Shown here: piece by piece, positions 46,948 to 57,364 of the stretch
Numbering within the stretch: the first letter of the stretch is position 1
Layout of the letters: each line of letters opens with the position of its first letter
From: Planctomycetaceae bacterium
Lineage (GTDB): Bacteria; Planctomycetota; Planctomycetia; Planctomycetales; Planctomycetaceae
Length of the DNA stretch: 64,000 nucleotides
Reading direction: 5' to 3'
Assembly: GCA_024742875.1 (NCBI GenBank)
Contig: JANSXP010000001.1
Span: 372,001-436,000 of the forward strand
Made by a program: the position numbers and the translations under genes
Notes under the pieces: generated by a model
What the model was told of the DNA's origin: nothing
Seen by the model: only the letters and a program-made list of their open reading frames with translations
Databases searched by the model: none

Positions 46948-47376
46948 ATGTCAGCCGGTGAAACAGTTCTAACCGTTGAAGAAGCCAATCTGCGTCTTCC
47001 CCTCGTCCGCGCGATCGTCAGGGACGCCGTGGGGCTCAAGCAGGATGTGCTGGCCCGTCAGGACCGCCTGATCGAGCTCCGTGAGCGATATCCGGAGAAG
47101 GACGACGAGGCATCTCCGTACTCTGAAGAAGTTCACGATATGGAGAAGTCACTGCACGCGGACGAGCAGAAGATTGCTGGTTTCGCGATCGAGCTGGAAG
47201 ACGTGGCCGCCGAACTAATGAATGCCGAACAGGGTCTGGTGGAATTTGACTCTGTGCTGGAAGGCCGTCCAGTACGGTTGAGCTGGAAGTATGATGAGCC
47301 GGAAGTCTGTTTCTGGCGTGAAGAAGATGAAGAGCCGATTGACCGAAAGCCGCTGCAGCTGACGGAAGCCGGATAA
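46948..47376 (+). CDS. DUF2203 family protein
   Basis: The protein is 142 residues. It begins TVEEANLRLPLVRAIV, the DUF2203 signature. A long helical middle (LIELRERYPEKDDE...VHDMEKSLHADEQKIAGFAIELEDVAAELMNA) is followed by LVEFDSVLEGRPVRLSWKYDEPEV and a closing EPIDRKPL, matching the family's 'hydrophilic tail'. The function is unknown. It sits 39 bases after nuoI and 22 bases before nuoA, so it is almost certainly co-transcribed with complex I genes. An assembly or regulatory role is possible but is inference from position only. Confidence 0.85.
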   Translation: MSAGETVLTVEEANLRLPLVRAIVRDAVGLKQDVLARQDRLIELRERYPEKDDEASPYSEEVHDMEKSLHADEQKIAGFAIELEDVAAELMNAEQGLVEFDSVLEGRPVRLSWKYDEPEVCFWREEDEEPIDRKPLQLTEAG

Positions 47377-47398
47377 CTGATAGGCTGGACGAAATCTC

Positions 47399-47974
47399 AT
47401 GAGTAATCTTGTCGGTCACCTGTTGCTGTTTGGCGGCTCGGTCTGCGTGCTGCTGGCACTTCCAATGATCATTGGCCGCTGGGTTCGTCCCAGTCTGCCG
47501 ACACCCGAGAAAGATGCGATCTATGAATGTGGTGAGCCGGCCATCGGTTCCAGCTACATCCAGTTCGACCTGCGTTTCTATGTGGTGGCTTTGCTGTTCA
47601 TCGTGTTTGATGTGGAAGTGGCCTTTTTCTTCCCGTGGGTCGCAATTTATGGCAACGCGGCCCAGTTGGCCGACACGCGACTGGATGAAGGCGCCCGTCA
47701 GGTGATCAGCGCCCGCATGCTGGATCAGCCAGTGGAGACTGCGGAAGTGATTTCCGCTCCCACGGCTCAGCTGCTGATGCAGACAGGTTTTGTGGACCTG
47801 CTGGTATTTTTTGCCGTGCTGCTGGTGGGCTTTGCGTACATCTGGAAACGGGGCGACCTCGACTGGATTCGCGCTCTGGCCAGGCGTTCGGAGATTGCCG
47901 CCGACCAGACTCTGCCGTCCAGCGCCGGTGGGTCTCAGCCCAGTTCTGAACCGGCCACTGCGCTGGCCCCATAG
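47399..47974 (+). CDS. nuoA: NADH-quinone oxidoreductase subunit A
   Basis: The protein is 191 residues, longer than the usual 120-150. The conserved loop is YECGEPAIGSSYIQFDLRFYVVALLFIVFDVEVAFFFPW, which includes the second membrane helix and the acidic FDVE motif. Helices lie at about 5-25, 60-80 and 128-147. The extra length comes from an insert of about 35 residues between helices 2 and 3 (ADTRLDEGARQVISARMLDQ) and a Pro/Ser-rich tail. NuoA lies at the junction of the membrane and peripheral arms. Confidence 0.95.
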   Translation: MSNLVGHLLLFGGSVCVLLALPMIIGRWVRPSLPTPEKDAIYECGEPAIGSSYIQFDLRFYVVALLFIVFDVEVAFFFPWVAIYGNAAQLADTRLDEGARQVISARMLDQPVETAEVISAPTAQLLMQTGFVDLLVFFAVLLVGFAYIWKRGDLDWIRALARRSEIAADQTLPSSAGGSQPSSEPATALAP

Positions 47975-48086
47975 GCAGGCTCGGGCGGTGCGGCCGTGTT
48001 TCCGGCGGCAACGTCTGTCTGTCTTCGGACCGTCCTGCTCTGCAGGCGAACCCAACTGACCATCTGACTCATTCGAAACAGACCTC

Positions 48087-48617
48087 ATGGACATTCAGGA
48101 AATTCATTCGATCCTCGCTGAAGAATTTGGCGACGATGTGGGCAGCGGTCCTCATGAGGCGAAGGATCCCTGGATTGAAGTGGCTCCGTCCGCTCTTGCT
48201 CAGGTGGCCGTCTTTCTGCGTGACGATGAGCGACTGCAGTTCAATCATCTGAATGATCTGTGCGGCTGCGACTACCTTGAGCCCGATCCGAAAAAGGCCG
48301 CAAAGTTCGGTCACGATCCGCACGTGGAAGTCGTTTACCAGCTGTCCAGTATCGAGCTGAACCATCGACTCAAACTCAAAGTCGTCGTGCCCCGCTGGAA
48401 AGACGACGTGGAAGGCCAGTTGCCGGAAGTACCGACAGTCAGTGGCGTGTGGGGAATTGCCGACTGGCACGAGCGGGAAGCCTACGACCTTGTCGGTATT
48501 CTGTTTACCGGCCATCCCAATCTGCGTCGGATTCTGTGCCCGGAAGACTGGGAAGGGCATGCGTTGCGGAAGGACTATGACTTTCCTCTGGAGTATCACG
48601 GCATTCGCGGCAAGTAG
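48087..48617 (+). CDS. nuoC: NADH-quinone oxidoreductase subunit C
   Basis: The protein is 176 residues, the stand-alone NuoC size. Family features are [32 protein letters not shown] and [44 protein letters not shown]. It is the 30-kDa subunit of the peripheral arm. It is separated from nuoA by only 112 bases, which is too short to hold nuoB. Confidence 0.97.
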   Translation: MDIQEIHSILAEEFGDDVGSGPHEAKDPWIEVAPSALAQVAVFLRDDERLQFNHLNDLCGCDYLEPDPKKAAKFGHDPHVEVVYQLSSIELNHRLKLKVVVPRWKDDVEGQLPEVPTVSGVWGIADWHEREAYDLVGILFTGHPNLRRILCPEDWEGHALRKDYDFPLEYHGIRGK

Positions 48618-48694
48618 TCCGGTCTATGGTCGTTGTGACCGCCGGAAGACACAGGGGTGCGGCAGGCACTGGAGCGAGACAAGAGACACATATC

Positions 48695-49933
48695 ATGAGC
48701 ATGCAGGTAGAAGACCCACGCGTCGTAGAATTCGACGTCCAGACCGACGAGATGCTGGTCAACATGGGCCCACAGCACCCCAGTACGCACGGCGTGCTGC
48801 GTCTGCTGCTGCGAACCGACGGAGAAATTGTTCATGAGTGCACGCCGCACATTGGTTACCTGCATCGCTGTGCGGAAAAAATCGGCGAGAATCTGGCGAC
48901 GCCGCAATGGGTGCCGTACACCGACCGCATGGACTACCTCGCGGCGATGAACATGAACCTTGGGTTCGCGCTGGCCGTCGAGAAGCTGGTGGATATGGAG
49001 GTCAACGAAAAGGCGCTTCACCTGCGGGTCTTTATCGCGGAGTTGGGGCGGGTTGCCAGCCACCTTGTGGCGATGGGCACCTACGGTCTGGACCTGGGCA
49101 CGTTCAGCCCCTTCCTGTACGCTTTTCGTGAACGTGAAATTATCCTCGACTTCTTTGAGGAAGTCTGTGGCGCACGTCTGACATGCAGTTATGTGACGGT
49201 TGGCGGAGCGACCCACGATCTGCCTGAAGAGATCGAAATTCCCGACGGACTTTCGGCTCTGCTGGAAATAGACCCCGGTCGCCGGGCTCCGTTTTTTGAA
49301 GTCGTAGAGATGTTTCTGCAGTGGCTGGAAAAGCGGATTGCCGAGTATCACACGCTGCTGACTCGCAATCAGATTTTCATCAGTCGCACGGCCGGTATTG
49401 GCGAGCTGTCACGTGAGATGGCGATTTCTTACGGCTGCACGGGACCCGTTCTGCGAGGCAGCGGAGTGGACTATGACCTGCGTCGTGACGGCGAAGCGAT
49501 CTATACGCGGATGTACGAAGGCTATGACTTCGAGATCCCCGTCGCTCCGTTTGCCGATGCCCCGCCGGAAGCTGTACTTGGCGACAACTGGTGTCGTTTT
49601 TATGTGCGGATGATGGAAGTGGTGCAGGCCATTCGTCTGGTGCGGCAGTCCATTCCCAAATACCAGGCCGCTGAAGGCTCACATCGTGACGCTTTCAAAA
49701 TGAACACCAAGCTGCCCAAAGATGAAGTGTATCTGGAAACAGAATGCCCCCGTGGCCAGATGGGCTTCTATCTGGTTGGCAATGGCACGGCCGAGCCACT
49801 GCGAGCTCGCGCGAAGAGTTCTTCTTTCTGCAATCTGTCGATCACAGACCACATCTGCCGCGGCATTCCGCTGGCCGACATTCCCTCGATTATTGGGTCG
49901 CTGGATGTCGTGATGGGTGAGATCGATCGGTAG
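48695..49933 (+). CDS. nuoD: NADH-quinone oxidoreductase subunit D
   Basis: The protein is 412 residues from the ATG at 48695 (a GTG frame start further upstream is unlikely). Typical segments are NMGPQHPSTHGVLRL, HIGYLHRCAEKI, ELGRVASHLVAMGTYGLDLG, ATHDLPEEIE and the closing ICRGIPLADIPSIIGSLDVVMGEIDR. The conserved HPSTHG His and the Tyr and Asp that contact the quinone head are in place. It is the last complex I gene of this group. It forms the quinone site with NuoB, which is not encoded here. Confidence 0.97.
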   Translation: MSMQVEDPRVVEFDVQTDEMLVNMGPQHPSTHGVLRLLLRTDGEIVHECTPHIGYLHRCAEKIGENLATPQWVPYTDRMDYLAAMNMNLGFALAVEKLVDMEVNEKALHLRVFIAELGRVASHLVAMGTYGLDLGTFSPFLYAFREREIILDFFEEVCGARLTCSYVTVGGATHDLPEEIEIPDGLSALLEIDPGRRAPFFEVVEMFLQWLEKRIAEYHTLLTRNQIFISRTAGIGELSREMAISYGCTGPVLRGSGVDYDLRRDGEAIYTRMYEGYDFEIPVAPFADAPPEAVLGDNWCRFYVRMMEVVQAIRLVRQSIPKYQAAEGSHRDAFKMNTKLPKDEVYLETECPRGQMGFYLVGNGTAEPLRARAKSSSFCNLSITDHICRGIPLADIPSIIGSLDVVMGEIDR

Positions 49934-50151
49934 AACGCCCGGATCAGCCATGCTCCGCGGGGCCCCGGACGCGTTCCCTCGATGCCAGGCGGTCTGCCAG
50001 AGGGGTTTCCGTTACCGCTGAGTTCGCGCGGAAAAGGGGCGCGGCGCCGGCGACCTATGAGAATTTTCCTCACGGTGCCGTCGCCTATCCGACTCAAATC
50101 AGCGTTCCCCAGCCGCCGGGTGCTGTGCCCGTGTCCATCATTGGAGTCGTT

Positions 50152-50655
50152 ATGCGCGAACAGATCATTCGGGAATGTCAGTGTCTGCTGGATCAGGCGA
50201 TGTCGCGGACGCGCCACTGCGTGACCCAGCTGTCGTTTGAGCAGTTGTGGTGGCGTCCAGGTCCCGATCAGAACAGCGTGGGAATCATATTGCGGCACGT
50301 CACCGGAAATCTTCGACAGTGGGCCATCTGTGGCCTGACGGGTGCCGCAGATCACAGGGATCGTGCGGAAGAATTTCACGGCGACGCACAACAATCAGCT
50401 CCGGAACTGCTCGCCGGGCTTGAGGCTGTGGTGGCCGATGTCGGGCGTGCGATGCAGGGGCTTTCCACTGAGCAGTTGCAGCAGGAGCGAACGATTCAGG
50501 GATTCCGCGTGTCGGGCCTTGGCGCGCTGTTGCATACGATTCCGCACTTTGTCGGACACACTCACCAGATCGTGGCGCTGACACGTCAGCAACTGGGACA
50601 TGGCTACACGTTTCACTGGACGCCCGATGCTCCCCGTGATGTGGTGCCCCTGTGA
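50152..50655 (+). CDS. DinB-like (DUF1572-type) metal-binding protein
   Basis: The protein is 167 residues. The ATG at 50152 has GGAG about 7 bases upstream. The four-helix DinB pattern carries the three metal His residues: ILRHVTGNLRQW (first) and HFVGHTHQIV (second and third), with SFEQLWWRPGPDQNSVG before them. DinB-superfamily members are metal-dependent transferases acting on small thiols or are damage-inducible proteins of unknown role. It stands alone between the nuo group and the aminotransferase gene. Confidence 0.8.
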   Translation: MREQIIRECQCLLDQAMSRTRHCVTQLSFEQLWWRPGPDQNSVGIILRHVTGNLRQWAICGLTGAADHRDRAEEFHGDAQQSAPELLAGLEAVVADVGRAMQGLSTEQLQQERTIQGFRVSGLGALLHTIPHFVGHTHQIVALTRQQLGHGYTFHWTPDAPRDVVPL

Positions 50656-50819
50656 CGTGAGGGCATGTTCCGGCGGGCGGTCACCGTCCCCGTGTGTGGC
50701 CTCCCGCTGATTCGGCGGCGTTCTGTGTCGGATGCAGCAAAATTGCGGCACGCGGCAAGGATGGAATCACGCGATCGCCCGAATTAGTCTGGCCCGGCCG
50801 TGATTGGTTTGTGTCGCAG

Positions 50820-50830
50820 TGGTATAAAAT
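50820..50830 (+). promoter_or_regulatory. Possible extended -10 promoter of the aminotransferase gene
   Basis: TGG followed by TATAAAAT (50823-50830) matches an extended -10 element. No -35 at proper spacing is clear. The start codon is at 50923. Confidence 0.35.
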
Positions 50831-50922
50831 CGTCGAACATTCTCTGTGGCTGCGACGTTATCTTTTACGTCGGCCGTTCACAGACGCGGAGAGTTCGAGT
50901 TCATCTGAATGCGGGAAGCACC

Positions 50923-51780
50923 ATGTCTGTTCAGGTCTATGTCGCCGGTAAACTTGTTCCCAAAGAGGAAGCTGTGGTCAGTGTTTTTGATCATGGCCTG
51001 CTTTATGGAGACGGTGTCTTTGAAGGCATCCGCATTTACGGGGGCAAAGTGTTTCTGGAGCAGGAGCACATTGATCGGCTGTACGAAAGTGCGCGTGCGA
51101 TTCGGCTGGACGTCCCGCTGACTCCTAAGGACATGATTCAGGCGGTTCGCGATACGGTCGCCGCCAATGGCATCGAAAATGGCTACGTGCGTCTGGTGAT
51201 CACGCGTGGCGCAGGGACGCTGGGCATCGATCCGCAGCGGACCAGCAATCCCCAGGTGATCATCATTGCCGATACGATCAGCCTGTATCCTCAGGAACTG
51301 TATGACAACGGACTCGCCCTGGTCACCGCCAGCACCATTCGCAATCACAGTGGTGCGCTGAGCCCCCGTATCAAATCGCTGAATTATCTGAACAACATCA
51401 TGGCCAAACTGGAGGGCAAGGATGCGGGCACGATGGAAGCGCTGATGCTCAACCACAATGGAGAGGTGGCTGAGTGCACGGGCGACAATATTTTCATCGT
51501 GAAAAACGGCGTGCTGAAAACACCTCCACCGGAAGCCGGTATTCTGGAAGGCATCACACGCAATGCCGTGATGAAGCTGGCCGTTGAAGCCGGAGTGGAA
51601 GTGCGTGAATCCACCATGGTCCGTCATGATATTTACACGGCTGACGAGTGTTTTCTTACCGGCACGGCCGCCGAAGTGATCGCCGTTGTCAGTCTGGATG
51701 GTCGAGTCATCGGCGACGGTAAGCCGGGACCGGTGACCAAAGATCTGCTGGAGCGTTTCCGAGCTCTGACTCAAGGCTGA
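50923..51780 (+). CDS. ilvE: Class IV PLP aminotransferase, branched-chain aminotransferase type
   Basis: The protein is 285 residues from the ATG at 50923, with GGGAAG about 6 bases before it. The fold-type IV pattern is complete: VFDHGLLYGDGVFEGIR, the PLP Lys K151 in IKSLNYLNN, the Glu in GEVAECTGDNIF, and ITRNAVMKLA and TGTAAEV for phosphate binding. It most resembles IlvE, which interconverts Leu, Ile and Val with their 2-oxo acids. D-amino-acid aminotransferases share the fold and are not excluded, which matters because of the D-amino-acid operon elsewhere in the window. tatC follows after 53 bases. Confidence 0.88.
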   Translation: MSVQVYVAGKLVPKEEAVVSVFDHGLLYGDGVFEGIRIYGGKVFLEQEHIDRLYESARAIRLDVPLTPKDMIQAVRDTVAANGIENGYVRLVITRGAGTLGIDPQRTSNPQVIIIADTISLYPQELYDNGLALVTASTIRNHSGALSPRIKSLNYLNNIMAKLEGKDAGTMEALMLNHNGEVAECTGDNIFIVKNGVLKTPPPEAGILEGITRNAVMKLAVEAGVEVRESTMVRHDIYTADECFLTGTAAEVIAVVSLDGRVIGDGKPGPVTKDLLERFRALTQG

Positions 51781-51833
51781 TGCCACCGGCGATCCCTGTT
51801 CTGTTTTCCTTCCGCAGCCCCGCCCACTGATTC

Positions 51834-53006
51834 ATGCCTCGAAACCGCGATCTGTTTGACGACTCGACGATGACATTCGGCGAACACCTGGAGGTGCTTC
51901 GCACGCATGTCTGGCGAGCGCTGATTGGGATGATCATCGGCGTGATCCTGTGTTTGTTCCTGGGCAATTATCTGGTGGAGTTCCTGCGGATCCCCATCGA
52001 CGACGCCCTGCGCCGCAATAACAAGGCGGTCGCGACGGACGATCTGGGCGGTGGCGAGTTCTGGTCGTTTGTGACGGACTTTTTTTCCGGGAAGGACAAA
52101 GAAAAAACTTCCCAGGAGCCCCAGGAGGCACCCGGAGAGCTGCAGAACGATGAGCTGATCGTGCAGGTTCCGCTGGAAAGTCTGCGGGACGCCATCGAGT
52201 CTGTCGCGCCGGGAACAACAGTGGCTCCCTCTGCACCGCCGGAGCAGGGCGATTCACAGGAGCCGACCACAGAGGATCAAGGCCCTGCTGTTGGGGGCGA
52301 TGAGGCTGATAAGACCGATGGAGATTCTGCCGACGAGGCGCCAGAGCAGGTCGACAGCGATCCACGGGTCATGGTGCCGCTGATTTTGAAATCACCGGAG
52401 ATCGCCCAGTTTCGGGCCACGTCAGAGGCACGCAATAGGCCTGTGGCCTTGAAAGTGGAGGAGGCCTTCCTGACCTATATCAAAGTCAGCATGGTGGCCG
52501 GCTTTGCGCTGACCTCTCCCTGGATCTTCTATCAGATCTGGCTGTTTGTGGCGGCCGGCCTGTTCCCGCATGAGCGCAAATATGTCCACACATATCTGCC
52601 GATGAGCCTGACACTGTTTCTGGCCGGAGCGGCGTTCTGCTTCTTTCTTGTGCTGCCGTTCGTACTCGATTTTCTGATCAGCTTTAACGAGTGGATGGGG
52701 ATTGCACTGCAGCCGCGTCTGTCCGAATACATCAGCTTCGTCATCATGATGCCCGTGATGTTTGGCATCAGTTTTCAACTGCCGCTGGTGATGCTGTTTC
52801 TGGAACGCATCGGCATCATGACGGTCGAAGGCTACTCGGAAAACTGGCGCATGGCCGTGCTGGTGATCGCCATCGTTTCCATGCTGCTGACTCCCTCAGA
52901 TCCACAGAGCATGCTGCTCATGATGCTGCCGCTCGTGTTTCTCTACATCGGCGGCATTCAGCTGTGCAAATTCCGGGTCAACAAGAACGCCGATCCGCTG
53001 GCCTGA
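51834..53006 (+). CDS. tatC: Sec-independent translocase TatC with a large acidic insert
   Basis: The protein is 390 residues; TatC is usually about 240-260. TatC features are TFGEHLEVLRTHVWRAL before helix 1 (28-48), the VEEAFLTYIKVSM box (208-220), SPWIFYQIWLFVAAGLFPHERKY, and four further helices to the end. Between helix 1 and the EAF box, residues about 60-205 form an insert rich in Glu, Asp, Pro, Gln and Ser (KEKTSQEPQEAPGELQ, DQGPAVGGDEADKTDGD). This maps to the first periplasmic loop, where TatC meets the signal peptide and TatB. tatA and tatB are not in the window. Confidence 0.93.
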   Translation: MPRNRDLFDDSTMTFGEHLEVLRTHVWRALIGMIIGVILCLFLGNYLVEFLRIPIDDALRRNNKAVATDDLGGGEFWSFVTDFFSGKDKEKTSQEPQEAPGELQNDELIVQVPLESLRDAIESVAPGTTVAPSAPPEQGDSQEPTTEDQGPAVGGDEADKTDGDSADEAPEQVDSDPRVMVPLILKSPEIAQFRATSEARNRPVALKVEEAFLTYIKVSMVAGFALTSPWIFYQIWLFVAAGLFPHERKYVHTYLPMSLTLFLAGAAFCFFLVLPFVLDFLISFNEWMGIALQPRLSEYISFVIMMPVMFGISFQLPLVMLFLERIGIMTVEGYSENWRMAVLVIAIVSMLLTPSDPQSMLLMMLPLVFLYIGGIQLCKFRVNKNADPLA

Positions 53007-53384
53007 CAGTGAACCGCAGCGAGGTGCTGTTGTGACGGTTGGCCGCTTCCATGGTTGTAAGCCGCCCACCTTCCGGTGACGTGTCGGGAGTGATTGTGCC
53101 AGGCGGTGAATCGGCCGCGCTGCCTGTTCGCGTCTATGAGACCGTTTGTTGCCTGCGCATCCCGTGCGTCCCATTGCCTGCGCCCGCTTGAGGCTCGGGG
53201 CAGCTTCTCGTGACAGCTTCTGATTTCTGTGGGTGGCCATGCGGAGCCAGGGCCGCTGCGCGTCGGTCCAACTGTCGGTCTGCCGTGTCCAGCGGTGCGG
53301 GACGATGCGGTCTGCATGCGCATGATGGCCATTTTGCGCGGGTTTTGCGAAATCTGGACAAATTCCGGTCGTTGTCTGGCAATA
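53007..53384. other. Intergenic region upstream of sdpR, no supported gene
   Basis: Small frames here have no ribosome binding site or family likeness. A single GCGAAAT half-site (53347-53353) matches the arms of the palindrome just downstream. Confidence 0.5.
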
Positions 53385-53406
53385 TATTTCGCTAGTTGGC
53401 GAAATA
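53385..53406 (+). promoter_or_regulatory. Palindromic operator for the SdpR-type repressor
   Basis: Perfect 8-base arms TATTTCGC (53385-53392) and GCGAAATA (53399-53406) flank 6 bases, ending 7 bases before the repressor start codon. An AT-rich AATATAT stretch overlapping its left edge could be the -10 region. ArsR-family repressors bind such palindromes in their own promoters. Confidence 0.7.
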
Positions 53407-53413
53407 CCGAAGT

Positions 53414-53692
53414 ATGAACGACGTGTTTCAGGCATTGAGCGATCCCACTCGCCGGCAGATTCTTTCGCTGTTGCGAGACGGCGATCTGTCAGCCGGTCAG
53501 ATCTGCGCCCATTTTGACCTGGCGCGATCGACAATGTCTGGCCATTTTCGAGTCCTCAAGCATGCCCATCTGATCGTGCCCGAACGCAACGGCACCACGA
53601 TTGTTTACAGCCTGAATGTCTCGGTGCTGGAGAGCGTGGTGTCGTCTGTGATGAGGATGCTGGATGTGGGGGAAGGCAAACCCAATGACTGA
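53414..53692 (+). CDS. sdpR: ArsR-family repressor, SdpR type
   Basis: The protein is 92 residues from the ATG at 53414; a TTG at 53396 falls inside the operator and is unlikely. It is one winged helix-turn-helix: VFQALSDPTRRQILSLLRDGDLSAGQICAHFDLARSTMSGHFRVLKHAHLIVPERNG. It lacks the Cys pairs of metal-sensing ArsR proteins, as SdpR does. It overlaps the sdpI gene by 8 bases. In Bacillus, SdpI captures SdpR at the membrane when toxin is present and so induces the operon. A comparable loop is inferred here. Confidence 0.85.
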   Translation: MNDVFQALSDPTRRQILSLLRDGDLSAGQICAHFDLARSTMSGHFRVLKHAHLIVPERNGTTIVYSLNVSVLESVVSSVMRMLDVGEGKPND

Positions 53693-54494
53693 TTCTGACG
53701 CGACAGACACTGTGACGACTTCCTCCACAGATGAGGGAGTCAACAAAGGTCCGGCTGACGCTTCCGCAGATTCTTCAGCGGTGTCCACCTACGCCCCCAA
53801 CACTGGGCTGGAATGGCTGCACGTGGCGCTGGTGGTGGGCCTGTTTGTTGCGTCCGCTTTGTGCTGGTCGTCGGCTCCGGACCAAATTCCGATGCACTGG
53901 AACGTGAAGGGCGAGGTGGATCGATACGGCGGCAAGCTGGAAGGCCTGTTTCTGCTGCCGGCCATTACGGCGGGGCTGTATCTGCTGCTGCGATTTATTC
54001 CGGCCGTCGATCCAGGCAAAGCCAACTATGTGCAGTTCTCGAAGGTCTATTCACTCATTCGTGTGGCGACAACCCTCGTGATGGTTGTCGTTCACGGGGT
54101 CACACTGGCCTGGGCGCTGGGGTATCGCATGAACATGGGGGCCGTCGTGTCGATTTCTGTCGGAGGCCTGTTCCTGCTGCTGGGGAACGTCATGGGCAAG
54201 ATTCGGCCCAACTGGTTTGTGGGGATTCGCACACCGTGGACACTGTCCAGCAAGCTCTCGTGGACACGCACGCACCGCGTGGGCGGGTGGCTGTTCATGG
54301 GGATTGGCATCGCCATTCTGGCGTGCGGCTTCCTTCAGTCGGAGTGGGCTATTGGCGCTACGCTGGTTGGGACACTGGGAGGCACGTTGTTTCTGGTGAT
54401 CTACTCGTTTTACGTGTGGCGGCAGGACGAGTCCCGCATACCACCGGCTGGCACGCTGCCGGCGACGGAATCCGAGGATCGAGAGGCAGTCTGA
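53685..54494 (+). CDS. sdpI: SdpI-family membrane protein
   Basis: The protein is 269 residues from the ATG at 53685, with GGAAGG about 9 bases upstream. A 45-residue Ser/Thr-rich start is followed by a DUF1648-type helix and the DQIPMHWNVKGEVDRYG motif, then the SdpI domain GNVMGKIRPNWFVGIRTPWTLSSKLSWTRTHRVGGWLFMGIGI. About six membrane helices are present. In Bacillus it is immunity protein and signal receptor for the SDP toxin; many bacteria carry the pair without the toxin. No sdpC-like toxin gene is visible here. Confidence 0.88.
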   Translation: MTDSDATDTVTTSSTDEGVNKGPADASADSSAVSTYAPNTGLEWLHVALVVGLFVASALCWSSAPDQIPMHWNVKGEVDRYGGKLEGLFLLPAITAGLYLLLRFIPAVDPGKANYVQFSKVYSLIRVATTLVMVVVHGVTLAWALGYRMNMGAVVSISVGGLFLLLGNVMGKIRPNWFVGIRTPWTLSSKLSWTRTHRVGGWLFMGIGIAILACGFLQSEWAIGATLVGTLGGTLFLVIYSFYVWRQDESRIPPAGTLPATESEDREAV

Positions 54495-54591
54495 GGGCAG
54501 GAGTTCAGCTGAACGGCCGTCGAACAGTTTGATTCCTGGCACACGTATCGCCAAAATAGCGTCTCAGGCTTTTCAGTTTCGGAGTTCATGC

Positions 54592-56856
<2,265 letters not shown>

Positions 56857-56888
56857 AAGTCCACAATCGAAACCGATTCCGGTTGCAG

Positions 56889-56918
56889 ACCCGAGGTGCC
56901 CCCCTCGGGTTTGTTTTT
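56889..56918 (+). terminator. Rho-independent terminator of the FAD oxidoreductase gene
   Basis: An 8-bp perfect stem (ACCCGAGG 56889-56896, CCTCGGGT 56903-56910) with a 6-base loop runs into TTGTTTTT. Confidence 0.9.
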
Positions 56919-56967
56919 GCGCACGCCAAAGAGCAGGCGGGTGCCGACGGGCCAGCGGACGCGTGCT

Positions 56968-57339
56968 TCAGGCAGACGGTTCCGCCGGTGGATCAGAAAG
57001 ATCGTCCGCAATGGGAGGGAACTGTCGCACGAGCCAGCGATCGTAAACGAAAGGGCCAAAGGGGACGATGGCCGCCAGGACGCCCAGCCATGCGGCCGCG
57101 CGGCTGATCGGCACTTTGGAGACGGCCAGCAACAATAGCAAGGCGAGCGCAACAAACAGAAAACCGTGCACCGAGCCCACAATTCGAACGGCTGTCGGCA
57201 TGCCAGCCAGATATTTTAGCGGCATGGCAACGCCGAACAGCACCAGAGTCGATGTGCCTTCGATCAGTCCCAGTCGACGCACGAGCGTCAAAAAGGTGGT
57301 GTTGATGGGCGATTCCTGTGGCACGTTCACGGTGGTCAC
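56968..57339 (-). CDS. DUF3817 family small membrane protein
   Basis: The protein is 123 residues with three helices (about 29-47, 55-74 and 80-97). The family pattern is LRRLGLIEGTSTLVLFGVAMPLKY, then VGSVHGFLFVALALLLLLA, matching DUF3817 ('EG...PLKY...G..HG'). Its function is not known. It lies 25 bases after the stop of the methyltransferase gene on the same strand, so it is probably the last gene of a short operon. Confidence 0.85.
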   Translation of the reverse strand: MTTVNVPQESPINTTFLTLVRRLGLIEGTSTLVLFGVAMPLKYLAGMPTAVRIVGSVHGFLFVALALLLLLAVSKVPISRAAAWLGVLAAIVPFGPFVYDRWLVRQFPPIADDLSDPPAEPSA

Positions 57340-57364
57340 TTTGTTGAAGTGGAAGCGGGCGTTT

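Noticed and set aside
47036-48094. Minus-strand frame of 352 codons
   Set aside because: Antisense to DUF2203 and nuoA, low-complexity composition.
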